Positions 14,601 to 24,928 of a DNA stretch of 49,262 nt are shown piece after piece. The notes beneath the pieces were generated by a model. It had not been told where the DNA came from. It worked only from the letters and a program-made list of their open reading frames with translations, and ran no database searches. This stretch comes from Lingula anatina (Eukaryota > Brachiopoda > Lingulata > Lingulida > Lingulidae). The translations under genes were made by a program, and so were the position numbers. Numbering within the stretch: position 1 is the first letter of the stretch; the number at the start of each line of letters is the position of its first letter. The DNA lies in contig NW_019775517.1 of NCBI RefSeq assembly GCF_001039355.2, forward strand, positions 37,796-87,057. The letters run 5' to 3'.

Positions 14601-16213
14601 TGGATCACACCCCTTTAAGCTGGTGTCAGACCGAAAGTTGGTTTGGACTTTTAGACCAAAATTTTGTTCTACCTTTAAAGTTATAAAAGGAAATTTGTGC
14701 CCTAGCCTGCTAAAATATTATAGTTTTTGTCTTTTTGAAGCAGTATACATCTTGTTTTATTAAATTGGACTACTACTGATTTATCTTGGGTTAAAGCTTT
14801 ACATCAACTTGCAGTCTCAAGTTTTTGTGTAAACAGGCCACTGGTGTTGGCTTTGGTGAATGTGTGAAATTAGAGGTCAGCCTGGTGAATTTTAATAATA
14901 CACATTTTAGTGCTGTGGCTTAGCCACAAGTTGCTTGATTTGGTTGTATAAGTGTGTTGAATAATAAAGACATACTTAGTCTGTATGTTATAATTGCTTA
15001 GTTGCCTGTGATATGCAGGCAAAAATCAAATAAAAACCCTGACAATTGTGAAAGAATACATGGGTTGTCATAAGGGTTCATTTACATAACAGTATATTTC
15101 GAATCAATAATTTTTTGCGTAAAAGAATGGAAGGTAATATGAAGGTAGATATGTTAGAGAATAAAAGGATTGTCATAAGGGTTCATTTACATAATAATAT
15201 ATTCTAAATAAAAAAAGAATGAATGAATTATTTTCCTTTGTTATGAAGGTAAAGAGCAAAACTCTGCAGTAATGTGAAGGTTAATAGGCCCTGTTAACTG
15301 TGATGAAAAATAGAAGTAATACTACCTTTTTGCAGGCAAATGTTTAGGGCCAGAATGTTGTCATTACTCAGACTACTGATTATATAGAGCTTCAGCATTA
15401 GCTAACAGTTGGAAGGGGTAACAGACAGGACCCCGCCCTCTCTCCCATCAACCAATTCATTCACCAAGTCCAATCACATTCAGTCATATTGAAATAATGA
15501 CAATAATAACAGAAAAATAAAAAAAATTCTTAAATTGTATTTAAAAAGTTGTGGATCATTTTATGTAATGTTTATTTCTTTTATTTAAACTTTTTTTATT
15601 TAATTTCTTTAATTTTTTCTTTGGTTTTCTTCTTTTGTAAAGCAATGATTTGATATCATCTCTTTGGTGAAAGATAGGTTATCAGCAATAAAAAAAAATG
15701 ACTCCAGTCCCTTAGATGAAAGATAAAATGTATTTGATTTGATAAATCATTTAATGGACAAAAATTCTATTTATTTTCAGTCAAGTCTGGTTCCAAACAG
15801 AACGGATCAGGGGATGCTGTATCAGTCACTAAGGAAAAGAGAGAACACAGGGAAAAAGAGAGGCATAAATCTCCAAAGGGATCAGGAAGAGAAGATGGAG
15901 GGAAATCTGTGAGTTTCAGGCAGAGTGACATTTTGATATTTTGGTTATTCCTAATTCCATGTCCTATCCCCTGTACTGCTTCTGTGAGTTTTGCATTGAA
16001 GATATAAACTCAACATTTACTTGAAGATTGATTACGGGATCTTGTGCCTATGCATAAATGTGTGAAGATATAAAGTTATTATCAGTAGATAATAGAAAAG
16101 GGATGTTTGTTTGTTAGTTAGTAATTTGCCTCATTTATTTGCAGGAAAAGACACCAAAGGATAAAAGTGAAAAGAAGGCAGAAAAGCAGTATCCTTTTGA
16201 CACCTTCAAATAG
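680..16213 (+). CDS. THOC2: THO complex subunit 2 (3' part, multi-exon)
   Basis: THOC2 is the large scaffold subunit of the nuclear THO complex, which with TREX couples transcription and splicing to mRNA export. The window enters mid-gene. GT-AG exons that keep one frame are 680-859, 1078-1242, 1607-1669, 1930-2018, 2448-2574, 3129-3270, 5422-5579, 5791-5919, 6230-6364, 6634-6702, 7399-7514, 7896-7965, 8265-8430 and 8815-8977. Then come 10835-10876, 11354-11404 and 11737-11815 or their near-copies, 15781-15908, and 16145-16213 with a TAG stop. Family-typical peptides include [39 protein letters not shown] and [11 protein letters not shown]. The 5' half lies outside the window. Exon 14 ends in phase 2, whereas the K/E/S-rich frame of the following exons needs phase 0, so one small exon may be missing near the gap at 9239. 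The identification is firm; the tail structure is less sure. Confidence 0.93.
3271..5421. other. Long THOC2 intron with simple repeats
   Basis: A roughly 2.15 kb intron between the exon ending WIP and the exon starting STKNDT. It holds a poly-A run (4870-4893) and an AG dinucleotide run (5210-5231). I see no coding signal. A similar CT run lies at 2588-2618 in an upstream intron. Confidence 0.65.
7149..7363 (-). mobile_element. Short inverted-repeat element (MITE-like), copy 1
   Basis: About 215 bases inside the THOC2 intron 6703-7398. It is more GC-rich than the intron around it. Its end regions are imperfect inverted repeats centred on TAGATCGATCTA-type motifs. It is clearly related, in reverse complement, to 46546-46771: both hold the 19-mer GACAGTAATCTAGTGAGAC or its complement and an ATTACCCCTT-type core. 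There is no ORF, so it would be non-autonomous. A target duplication is not certain; the flanks show TTA on the left and TAA on the right. Confidence 0.65.
8265..16213 (+). CDS. THOC2: THOC2 charged C-terminal tail exons
   Basis: These exons encode the low-complexity charged tail typical of animal THOC2. Exon 8265-8430 is Thr/Ser/Lys-rich ([11 protein letters not shown]). Exon 8815-8977 is Arg/Glu/Ser-rich ([15 protein letters not shown]). Exon 10835-10876 reads [14 protein letters not shown], exon 11354-11404 [17 protein letters not shown] and exon 11737-11815 [19 protein letters not shown]. Exon 15781-15908 has [17 protein letters not shown], and the last exon ends in YPFDTFK before TAG at 16211-16213. 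Such tails in the family are disordered and nucleic-acid-binding. Oddly, a second frame through exons 10835-16213 is also free of stops. I chose the K/E/S/D-rich frame because it matches family composition. The visible coding sum is 2 modulo 3, which marks the phase break after 8977. Confidence 0.75.
9239..9239. other. Single-N assembly join
   Basis: One N separates piece 1-9238 from piece 9240-12002. The base after it starts CCATACAAATCTTCAAG, which is exactly how the piece at 12004 starts after its own N. The join lies in a THOC2 intron and may hide a small exon. Confidence 0.85.
9455..9625 (+). other. Candidate alternative THOC2 exon, acidic/Ser-rich
   Basis: After a plausible acceptor (ACAG at 9451-9454), one frame reads [14 protein letters not shown], then five Ser, then [16 protein letters not shown], and reaches TAA at 9623-9625. 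The composition fits a THOC2-type tail. The stretch is also kept in the second copy (about 12217-12390). However, the frame needs phase 0 while the previous exon ends in phase 2, and no good donor follows. It could be an alternative last exon or chance. Confidence 0.3.
10677..10819. repeat. 29-base minisatellite, copy 1
   Basis: About five direct units of roughly 29 bases built on CCATGATGTGGTGTTGACC, separated by TGTGTTCAAA. They end about 15 bases before the splice acceptor at 10834, so they form most of the intron's 3' region. Confidence 0.85.
12003..12003. other. Single-N assembly join
   Basis: One N ends the 9240-12002 piece and opens the next, whose first bases repeat those at 9240. 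Confidence 0.85.
12004..14680. repeat. Duplicated THOC2 segment, copy 2
   Basis: Near-identical partner of 9240-12002. It carries THOC2 exons 13601-13642, 14110-14160 and 14421-14499 with the same splice borders and phases as the first copy. It continues without a break into the unique downstream intron and the last two exons, so this is probably the copy that belongs to the gene in this assembly path. Exon 14421 begins ACC where the other copy has GCC (Thr against Ala). Confidence 0.85.
13441..13583. repeat. 29-base minisatellite, copy 2
   Basis: Same array as at 10677-10819, again about five units, with a few unit-specific substitutions. It precedes the acceptor at 13600. Confidence 0.85.
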
Positions 16214-19200
16214 AAGTGAAGATTCAGACATAGATTTTAAGAAAACTTGATTTGTATTTGCCAGTGATCATTTGATGCAAGTGATACATTGTATAAAGTG
16301 ATAAATTTAAAAATAAGTGATTTGTAACAGAACATAAAGTATGTGGAATGTGATTCATATTGTCTTAATAGAAAGTAGTCAAAGAATAAGAAAAAAATTC
16401 TTAAAGTGGGCCATTTTTGTCGAAACATTTTCACATGACTACCCTTCAGCAGATCCAAGAAGTCTAAGAAATGAAGGCAGTGAAGAAGTGGAACCAAGCT
16501 ATGTCTAAGAAAACAGTGGATTGGAACACACAAGTCTTAATTTTGTATCACTTCAAGAAATATGAAATATGATTACCCGTGTCACAGTCACCATATTGAT
16601 TGGCAATACCAGGGTCACAGCAATCATTGACAATATTAGGGACACCATAATGTTTGATAATACCATTGTTATAGTGACCTTTGGCAAAGTATACTTGGTA
16701 ATTTTTGCTGTGTAAATATCATAATAAGAGATTAAACTGTTGATAGTCACATTGAAAAGAAGCAGTAAATGCAACACAGAAGTAAGATTTATTATAAAAG
16801 ATTAGAGAGACTTTTTGTAGAGTGTGAATGCATTTTATGATATAAATGTATGATTGAAAATATGCATGACTGTGGATATATTAGAAAGAGCATTTGCCCT
16901 CAAAAAAGTGTTATTTTTTAGGTAATTCAGTGTTCACCACTGACTAAAAACTAATTAGAAGTAAGATGTGACAGCCATTGTATTTCAACTGGAGTATTAT
17001 TTCCAGAATGTCCTTCATTTTCCTATCAGACATGGATGAGCGGTTATTATTTTTATGTAAAATTATTATTCAACAAAGTCCTAGGATTTACAATTTTTCA
17101 AAAACATGTTAAAATTAGTTTGTTTCATATTTTCACACCTTGATGTTGCTTTTGATTATGTATATTAGCATTTTTGTTATTTGGAATGTAATGAGAAATG
17201 TTCAAGGGGTCAAAAGTTGTTGATCTGCACAGGTCACTTTGTTATAACAATATCATAATTATATGTTTCATTGTCATTTCTTTTAAGTTTTTTCACATTT
17301 GTAAAATAATGATAATGTTTGTCAGTTGTAAAAATTATAAATTTACTTTTTACCATTATTGTGACATATATCAGATGCAAACAGGACTGTAAGCAAGTGA
17401 AGTAAAAGGTTAAGAAAATCTTACATAACTTTATTTACTTTTAATTAAGGTTAAAGTTCTTGAGAGAAATGTGATGATTTACCTCTGTTAGATTGTAAAT
17501 GGGGTATTGCATTTAGGGTTATAAAATGCAGGTCTTTCTACTATATTCAGGCTGACGAGTTTTGAATTTGAAGGTTAACTGTGTTTATTTTATCATCATT
17601 TTTCATTAAAATAGAATATTTCAAATACACGCATGGAACAGAATTTTTAATATTTTGGTATTCTCTGCTAGACTGTAAAGAAATTTATTTCTCAAAACTC
17701 AATGGGGAAAATAAAAGCCAAATAAGTGCACATTAGGCTATGAACAAGTTGATCCGCAGATCAAATATGGTAGAAAACTGGACGTATCATTCCGAGAATA
17801 GAAACTAAATAGATTCCCTACGGGGAACACGCGGTAAGCTTTCAAGTGGGTCGGCCATATTTGATCGGCCAGATTTGATCTGTTAGTTGGCGGAATAACT
17901 TTGGTCGTGAGTGCGACCTAAGACAATCCACACAATATATCCATGTGGATGAACTCCCAAGTTGAAAGTACAGTGAGATATTTCGTCTCTTTTGGTATGT
18001 AGAAACGTAAAATACACTCAAAATAATATTAACACAGAGCAACTACATATATTGGCTCTATTCGCCCCGAATGTGCCCATAAAATGTTGCCTAGTTCCTG
18101 AACTCTCGAAGGCCATTCAAAAGTGACTCATTTATCTGTTTATTTATCTTTCAGTAAATGTTTGCTTATGTAGCTGTAAGTTTTCCTGAAAACGTGCGGT
18201 GCCTTAAAACACATATATGTACGTGTAATGTTCATTTCCAGGCAGTTCATATTTCATTTTAAAGGTTAACCACTTGGTGAAAATGCGATTAAAAAATTTG
18301 CGGAAAAATACCATATAACGGCTTTTCCTGTGGTAAATGACGACTTACCCATACTTAACAATGGTTAATGATTCTGTTCCGACATTCAATATTAAACTAA
18401 TTTTTAAGCGCGCTTTTTATTTTGTGAAAATCTTTTAAGTGATTATTACAAAACAGCACTGTGGGATTATTACAGACTTAAAGGCTACATATATTTCGGA
18501 AGGTAGCCCTCTATGAAGGTCTCAAATGAAGGGTTGTCATCCCTTTAAAATAAAAGTATGATACACGCTCATGACACTTTACGTATTTCTCTGGGGTCAA
18601 GTTAAGAGAAATTAAAAGATTTATTTATTCATATCGAGTCAGACTTGTGTGTCAAAAGTGCATAGATTTGATAAGACCTATCAAGACCTATGTTAGCGCA
18701 AGAAATTTTTCGGAACAACATTTGAGAACTCGTGTTCACTGTGTTTGACCGGTAAATATACACATGGGGCAGTTGTGCCAGTTTTACACTGGACTTCCCG
18801 GCACAACCGTGGACCGGTGTAACGTGACACAGAGTCCCCCATGACTTCGTGCGAGACTGACGTCCGACCGGGGAACAAATGAATCACAGGGGCGTGACGG
18901 TAGATTCTAACCACAGGTGAACCCGGATCTGCTTTTCACGAGTAAACGTGACTTGACCCGCGTTTATTTAGAGCATTTATATTATAAGGTTTGAGACTAG
19001 CTGACATGCTTCCGTGCACTTCACCCGTAGTACAATAGCCTATTATAACAGAACTATAATTTACAGCCTGGACACCACCTTGGCACACATATTTTATATT
19101 GAACCAATAGAAAACGACCCGCAGCGTAGACCAAGGGTGCGCAGAAAACGTCGTGTTTAGTCACTCTATCAGTACTGACAATCACACTGTGTCCTAAGAC

Positions 19201-19222
19201 TTCTGACAATAATACGTCAAAG
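16214..19222. other. Intergenic region: THOC2 3' UTR and upstream of the SDR gene
   Basis: No convincing gene. The first part is presumably the THOC2 3' UTR, but I could not fix a polyadenylation site. Short ORFs here (for example minus-strand stretches near 16237-16777 and 18693-18914) have no recognisable protein or splice context. The last few hundred bases are less AT-rich and would hold the promoter of the gene starting at 19223; I see no clear TATA box. Confidence 0.5.
17757..17882. mobile_element. Small terminal-inverted-repeat element
   Basis: CAGATCAAATATGG at 17757-17770 is answered by CCATATTTGATC at 17855-17866 and CCAGATTTGATCTG at 17869-17882. The unit is about 126 bases with inverted ends and no ORF, which fits a MITE remnant. 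No target duplication could be assigned. Confidence 0.45.
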
Positions 19223-20461
19223 ATGCAAGAAACGAGACGCACTGTGCTAGCGTTTGGTGGAAACGGCTGTCTAGGTGCAGCTGCTGTCCGTTGTATACTG
19301 GGTAAGGCTGTGGATGGTGGGGCGTTGCCTGATATCACCATTGTAAATAGGGGAAACTGGTATTGGGACACGGCAACATCTGTTAAACCGCACGTCAGAC
19401 ACATAGAATGGGATAGGACACGGCCTTTGGAGGACTGCCCTCGCTTTATGGAATATCTCTCCCAAGTGAAATCACTCGACGCTGTGATCGATTTTAGCGC
19501 TTGCCGTCCCCGTCAGATTGAAAACGCAGTCAGTTTGCTGAAAGGAAAGGCTAAATTATACATCTACATTTCCTCCGATTCTGTTTACGAGGTCTCCGCT
19601 GTGAAGGAGCACGACGGCCCCTCGAGGGAGACAGACGCCGTCCGACCCGAGGCTGAAGACGAAGCCAAGCGTCTAGCCGAAGCAGACGATTATGGCAATC
19701 GAAAATTGCAGTGCGAAGAAGAACTAGTGAAGCAGAGATCCTCGACAGACGGTCCGGGAATTCCGTATATTTTCCTTCGTCTTCCTGATGTGATAGGCTT
19801 AGGTGAGAATACCTACCGGTGGTGGGTGTATCAGCTTTGGATTCGACTGGGAGAGTATATTTCCCGCCCCGTTACCGTGCCCGACTTTCTTCATACGCGA
19901 CAAATCAGTTTGGTCTATTCCGAAGACGTTGGGAAAGTGGTCGCCGACATAATCAACATGAAAATACCACGCGACCAAATTATAGACCAAGCGTTCAATC
20001 TAGCGTCCGATGTAAATATGACACTACCGACCCTACTGCGGGACATATCCCTTGAGCTTGGGTTGGGGGATAAGCCGTATGAAATCGTGGCTGAAAAATC
20101 TCCCGAGGGAGCCTTACCGGGTGTGGAGCGTATCCTGAATAAATACATGACTAATCTAGGATACGGAGAGCTTGCGACTTTGGACGAAACACCGTCTTCC
20201 ACGTATGTATTCCCTTCAGTACACAGGGGCCCGGTGGATATATCCAAAGCTAAGAAATTGCTTGCTTTTCGCCCAACTCCTTGGAGGGAAGCACTCGCCG
20301 ATATCGTGACATTTTATGAAAATGCCATGCGAGACGATTCTTTTGCCACGCGACAAGACTTCATCGAGACCATGCTAAGAGAGGTAGCGAAGAACGACAA
20401 AGAGGCGTTTTACAGGGGATTGGCAGAAATCTATGGATTTAAAGCACCTCAAGACGAATAG
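19223..20461 (+). CDS. Extended SDR / NAD-dependent epimerase-like protein, probably cytosolic
   Basis: A single-exon ORF of 412 residues. The Rossmann nucleotide-binding loop GGNGCLG is at residues 12-18, followed by a beta-strand reading ITIVNRG. VIDFSA and IYISSDSVYEV (Ser117-118) lead to a catalytic-type YGNRK (Tyr157, Lys161), the YxxxK signature of SDR enzymes. FLRLPDVIGL resembles the RPxxVYGP region of extended SDRs. There is no signal peptide or membrane span, and the C-terminus (APQDE) has no ER-retention motif, so it is predicted to be cytosolic. A paralogue follows at 22313 on the same strand, about 1.85 kb away. The substrate is unknown. ATG at 19223 is the first in-frame start and sits just before the Rossmann strand, as expected for the fold. 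Confidence 0.85.
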   Translation: MQETRRTVLAFGGNGCLGAAAVRCILGKAVDGGALPDITIVNRGNWYWDTATSVKPHVRHIEWDRTRPLEDCPRFMEYLSQVKSLDAVIDFSACRPRQIENAVSLLKGKAKLYIYISSDSVYEVSAVKEHDGPSRETDAVRPEAEDEAKRLAEADDYGNRKLQCEEELVKQRSSTDGPGIPYIFLRLPDVIGLGENTYRWWVYQLWIRLGEYISRPVTVPDFLHTRQISLVYSEDVGKVVADIINMKIPRDQIIDQAFNLASDVNMTLPTLLRDISLELGLGDKPYEIVAEKSPEGALPGVERILNKYMTNLGYGELATLDETPSSTYVFPSVHRGPVDISKAKKLLAFRPTPWREALADIVTFYENAMRDDSFATRQDFIETMLREVAKNDKEAFYRGLAEIYGFKAPQDE

Positions 20462-22312
20462 TAAATGGATTTATCATTCAAAAACTGCTTTATGCTTCGA
20501 AATTTCTTCCTTAGAAACGGGCATAGGTGTAATTATTAAAGTTGTAATGTTTTTGAATTTTAAGTTCATCATCATATTATACACAAACCAATATGTGGAG
20601 CGCGTTTATAAATATTATTGTTATTATTATTAAAGTCCAGTAAAAAAATTCTAATTTAGAGAACTGCAATGCTCCCGGAATTACACGTTGCGGTAGTTGA
20701 GACGATCTTTAAACTTACATCCTGCTGCTTAATGTAGTTGTTTTAGTTGCGTTACTGAGCCACTGGCGTGTCAAACCCATTCTGGCCCTAACACGCCATC
20801 CGAGTGAATAATATACGCATCGTAAAAAGTAAACATGTACCTGTTTGTCTGGTTGAACAGATAAAAACATGATCTGTGTATAAGGGGATGCGATTTCCTT
20901 AAACGAGCACGGTCGTAATGCACTTGTACGTGGGTCCTGGACGTAAATAAATGGGGGGGGGGGGGTGAAGGGGGGCAGGGGGAGATAGTTAACATATAGA
21001 GAGGGTACATGTTTAAATGCGACTCACTGGGGGACTAGAAAAAGTTTCTACACACAGAGGTTCACTTCAACTGTGACTGCAGTGACTAGGTAGAGTCGCT
21101 TCGAAGATTGGTTATACATCTGCAATCCTGTATGCTTCAAAGAGAAACTAGATTTTGTTTGCAGGACAAATGAAACACCTTTAAAAAAAGGTTTAAAATG
21201 GATGATAATGACAGACTGAATGGGAATTCATGACGCACATATTGTCAAGTTACTCTGAAGTTAATTTTACCAAGCAGAGGACCGTAAAAATAATTAAATT
21301 AATCTTGCAGAATCTTTATATAATTACAAAATCTAATATGGTGACGGCCATTCAAATAAGAACTATGACATCCAGAGCCCGTTAAGTAGACTTAATTTAC
21401 ATGTTAATGGGAATCCAGACTATCAAAGGTGTTTCATTTGGTCGCTTTTGATAGCTTTTCAATTTGCAAAATAAATAAATAAAAACTTTATGACAATGAT
21501 ATTCTCTGTAATAACTGATATTCACTACGAGCAAAATTATTCTCGATTTTATTATAAGACTAAGATCAAGAATTTTTTCACTCACCAATTAATTGACTTC
21601 GATCCATTTTAACAAAATTACACTGTTACAGTAAATGACATGATTCACCGCATATGACCTTGAAACTCTTCTTTCTACAACTTCTGGTGATCATAATTAA
21701 ACAACCTTTTCTTGCGGATGAAGTTGCCAAAAATGTTATACGCCTACTTTGTCGAACATTTCAGATATCACCAAACTGAACCAGAACTTGATAAAGAGAG
21801 TGTACGTCCCGTCGGACAGGTCCCGTTTTGCATATGTGCGCTAATTATAAGGGACGCCCCGGGTTTAAAGCAAGTCATCTGATATACAATTTAGGTCGAA
21901 AATAATTAACCGTTTGAGCTTTCTGCTGCGTATATCTTCGATTATGAAATTACAGAGCTGTGACTTCACTTAGAAGGGCACACTGGAACACGGCTGACGT
22001 GGAGAAAAATTGCTCCAAAAAGTCACGTAGGCACGCTGGTCTGATTTTATGAAAAGTATACTACAGGCTTTTATTGGATATTGAAAATACGCACTGCAAT
22101 AATAAACAGTACAGTTAAACTGATTGATGCAGTAAAACTTAACTGGCGGATACTGTAGGACGAAAAGCACACACAAAGGGATTTGTAAACTGTATAAACT
22201 AATTGAAACGGGGAAAGCCTTGAAAACTTGTTATTGTGCGTGGCAGTAATCCGATACCTCCGGCACTTTCAAAATTGGGTCAAACTCGAAATAGACAACT
22301 AACTGTAGTGCG
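20462..22312. other. Intergenic region between the two SDR paralogues
   Basis: AT-rich, with no ORF of recognisable content. It includes a poly-G run near 20950-20963. A TATA-like TATAAA lies near 22193, about 120 bases upstream of the next start codon, but I cannot show that it is a promoter. Confidence 0.45.
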
Positions 22313-23557
22313 ATGTGGAAAGCCGGTTACCTCGTCTTTGTGGCTGTCATATTTCTCATCGTGCTGCACATATGCGACGTCCGTTGCCAGGAAGAAAGCG
22401 ACGTAACGCCACAAAGCGTTGGGGGCGACGTCGAGGGAGATTCCAGCTCTAATCCAAAGAAACACGTCTTGGTGTTCGGCGGAAATGGCTTCATGGGCTC
22501 AGCCACAGTTGGGAGGTTGCTACAACGATATGGCGATTTTTATGATATCACAATAGTAAACAGAGGGACATGGTATTGGGATTCCACTGTAACGATACGG
22601 CCGTACGTAAGACATTTTGCGTGCAACAGAGAAGAACCCCTGGGCCTTTGCACGGGATTTGGAGGGTTTGTGAAAAGTGTACAGCAGTTCGAGGCCGTGA
22701 TCGACTTCAGTGCCTACGTCCCTTACGCCGTAGATCAAGCCCTGAAAATATTACAGGATAAAGTCAAATTATACATCTACATCAGCACAGACTCGGTCTA
22801 TGACGTCTGCCCAAAGTTCCACAACAACCCGACAAAAGAAATGGAATGCTTTCGACCTGAAAATGTCGAACACAAGGACTCGTACGGTTATCAAAAACTG
22901 CAGTGCGAGGAACAGCTGATAAGCGCGCGTGAGAACGGGGGGTTCCCGTCTATTATTTTCCGCCTTCCTGACGTCATGGGCCCCCGGGATAACACGCACA
23001 GATGGTGGACGTATCAGATGTGGATAAGGCTGGCAGGGCAATACATTAACAAGCTAGTAGCCGTTCCTGATTTTCTCCTTGCTATTCCAATAAGCATGGT
23101 GTATTCCGAGGATGTTGCAAGCCTCATCGTCGACATAATAAACATGAAAGACCAGAGCGGTGTGACTGACCAAGTTTTCAACCTAGCATTTAAAGAAAAA
23201 TTAACTCTGCCAATTGTACTGAATGATATATCGATTGAACTGGGATTAGGCAATCTAACATATCTAGCAGGCTCGTCTCAATATTTATATCCGTCCGTGA
23301 CAAAAGGTGCTATAAATATCTCCAAAGCATTAGATCTGTTGCGATGGAAACCGACGCCATGGAAACGCGCCGTCGCGGAGACGGTGAAATTCTACGAAGA
23401 GGCAATGGGGTGGGCCAGGTACGCCCCCCGCGAGGACCTGATTAACGGCATGCTCCAGGACATCGCCCTAGATGAAAAAGAAGGGTTCGCTAGGGGACTG
23501 AAGGAAATTTACAGATATGAATTGACTGTTTCTTCAAATGTTAAGGACGAACTTTAA
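22313..23557 (+). CDS. ER-lumenal extended SDR / epimerase-like protein with signal peptide and KDEL
   Basis: A single-exon ORF of 414 residues, paralogous to the 19223 gene along its length. Residues 1 to about 26 are a hydrophobic signal peptide (VFVAVIFLIVLHICDVRC). The Rossmann loop GGNGFMG is at 56-62, STDSVYDV starts at Ser158, and YGYQK places the catalytic-type Tyr191 and Lys195. FRLPDVMGP matches the extended-SDR region. The last four residues are KDEL, the classical ER-retrieval signal, so a soluble ER-lumen enzyme is predicted. NLT and NIS are possible N-glycosylation sites. The substrate is unknown; sugar-nucleotide or glycan chemistry is only a guess from the fold and location. 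Broken copies lie at 45661-45763 and 49016-49262. Confidence 0.88.
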   Translation: MWKAGYLVFVAVIFLIVLHICDVRCQEESDVTPQSVGGDVEGDSSSNPKKHVLVFGGNGFMGSATVGRLLQRYGDFYDITIVNRGTWYWDSTVTIRPYVRHFACNREEPLGLCTGFGGFVKSVQQFEAVIDFSAYVPYAVDQALKILQDKVKLYIYISTDSVYDVCPKFHNNPTKEMECFRPENVEHKDSYGYQKLQCEEQLISARENGGFPSIIFRLPDVMGPRDNTHRWWTYQMWIRLAGQYINKLVAVPDFLLAIPISMVYSEDVASLIVDIINMKDQSGVTDQVFNLAFKEKLTLPIVLNDISIELGLGNLTYLAGSSQYLYPSVTKGAINISKALDLLRWKPTPWKRAVAETVKFYEEAMGWARYAPREDLINGMLQDIALDEKEGFARGLKEIYRYELTVSSNVKDEL

Positions 23558-23836
23558 AATGAAGCTATGTTCTTTTATTCGTTTTTATTTTCTAAGGCTT
23601 GTCCATTATATGTTCGCATATAGTGTACCCAGAGAAGTGCAGTGTAGAGGAGGGGGGGGGGGGGGATTTTTTTCAAGATAATTGAGGCCCTCCTTCCATT
23701 TTTAAAGACTGTTAGGGGTGGTTGGTTCCTATTTTAGTTATTATTTAGTAGTTATGTATTTATTTATTTAAACAAACTTTCGCATCGTCAAATAGATGAA
23801 CATATTAGAAATACAGCGTGCTTTTCTCTGACACTG

Positions 23837-23873
<37 letters not shown>

Positions 23874-24600
23874 TTCCACCCACTTGCTGATGATTGATAG
23901 TAGAGCCGCTTTTAAGGCTATTTCCTCTTCGCGGTTGTGTCAAGAGAAAAAAAAACGCTTATTGCTTTATCAAAAAACTTGTACATGTAGGGACTATTCT
24001 TTAGTTTATTACAGTATTGCAACAGGTCGAAAAAATGTATTATATCATCTTCACATGATAAAATAGTTATCTCAGTGTATATTATCGACTTTAGGACCAT
24101 AATTTTGGGGCAGTAATGACTGCTTTTATCATGTATGCAATGTAGTGTCAACTGTCTGGGTCGTTAGCATGTCTGCAACAGATTTTTGTTTTGATAAATC
24201 TTAACATCGGTCAGGAAAAATCGCCTTTGGGTATTTATCTGGCAACATTTAGACTACGTTACTCAACTGAAAAAAGAAACGTCTTAATGTTGAATTATAA
24301 TGACTACGTTACTCATCATTGATAGCAAATCTTAACATTTGTCTGGAAAATATCGCCTTAGGGTATTTGTCTGTCGATATGTAGACTACGTTATTCAACT
24401 GAAAAAAGAAACGTCTTTTGTTGAAAATAATGACAACCCTATGAATAGAGGAGGCTATTAGCACGGAGAAGGACCCGCAATTTCATGTGTCCTAGGCTCT
24501 GATAAGGTGGAATAAATGATAAAACTTGGAATCCTTATAATTGTGTGGTTACTTTATTCGAACATAGGATACAGTTATATGCGAGAGGGAAAAAAATAAA
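23558..24600. repeat. Downstream region of the KDEL gene, also present at 45764-47004
   Basis: This non-coding stretch after the stop is repeated, with substitutions and indels, at about 45764-47004. The match is continuous with the coding match at the 3' end of the gene. It includes a poly-G run (23651-23663), a CA microsatellite (23839-23870) and an internal direct repeat. The second copy carries an extra inverted-repeat element at 46546-46771 that is absent here, near 24367. Confidence 0.75.
24196..24432. repeat. Two-unit direct repeat, about 130-base period
   Basis: Two related units, each starting AAATCTTAACAT, passing ATCGCCTT, and ending in GACTACGTTA then CAACTGAAAAAAGAAACGTC. The same pair occurs at about 46374-46830, where the second unit is split by an inserted element. 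Confidence 0.7.
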
Positions 24601-24762
24601 ACAGGATACGACATTTTTGACACTAGCTTGCAGATAAATGATAAAAGGTGCCAAAAACAATGCAAACAAAGAAAAATAAAGAAGAGATTTGATTGAATTC
24701 TTCAGCTTGTTCTTTTTTGTATTTAGAAACCTTTTTATTTTTCGTTAAGTCTTTACAGTTTT

Positions 24763-24764
<2 letters not shown>

Positions 24765-24828
<64 letters not shown>
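24765..24828. repeat. CT microsatellite
   Basis: A roughly 64-base, nearly pure CT run with one TTT interruption. Confidence 0.9.
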
Positions 24829-24928
24829 AAAATTTATAAATTAAGCAAAAGAAAGCCTTTTTATCTTCTTATTATGCTCATATATTTGTTTGGAGGTCAC
24901 AGTGACATGGTCTTGACCTTCCAATTTC

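Noticed and set aside
19054-19404. Minus-strand open frame of 116 codons overlapping the start of the first SDR gene
   Set aside because: No recognisable domain; overlaps a well-supported gene on the other strand. Minus-strand frames at 19915-20247 and 22769-23041 are rejected for the same reason.
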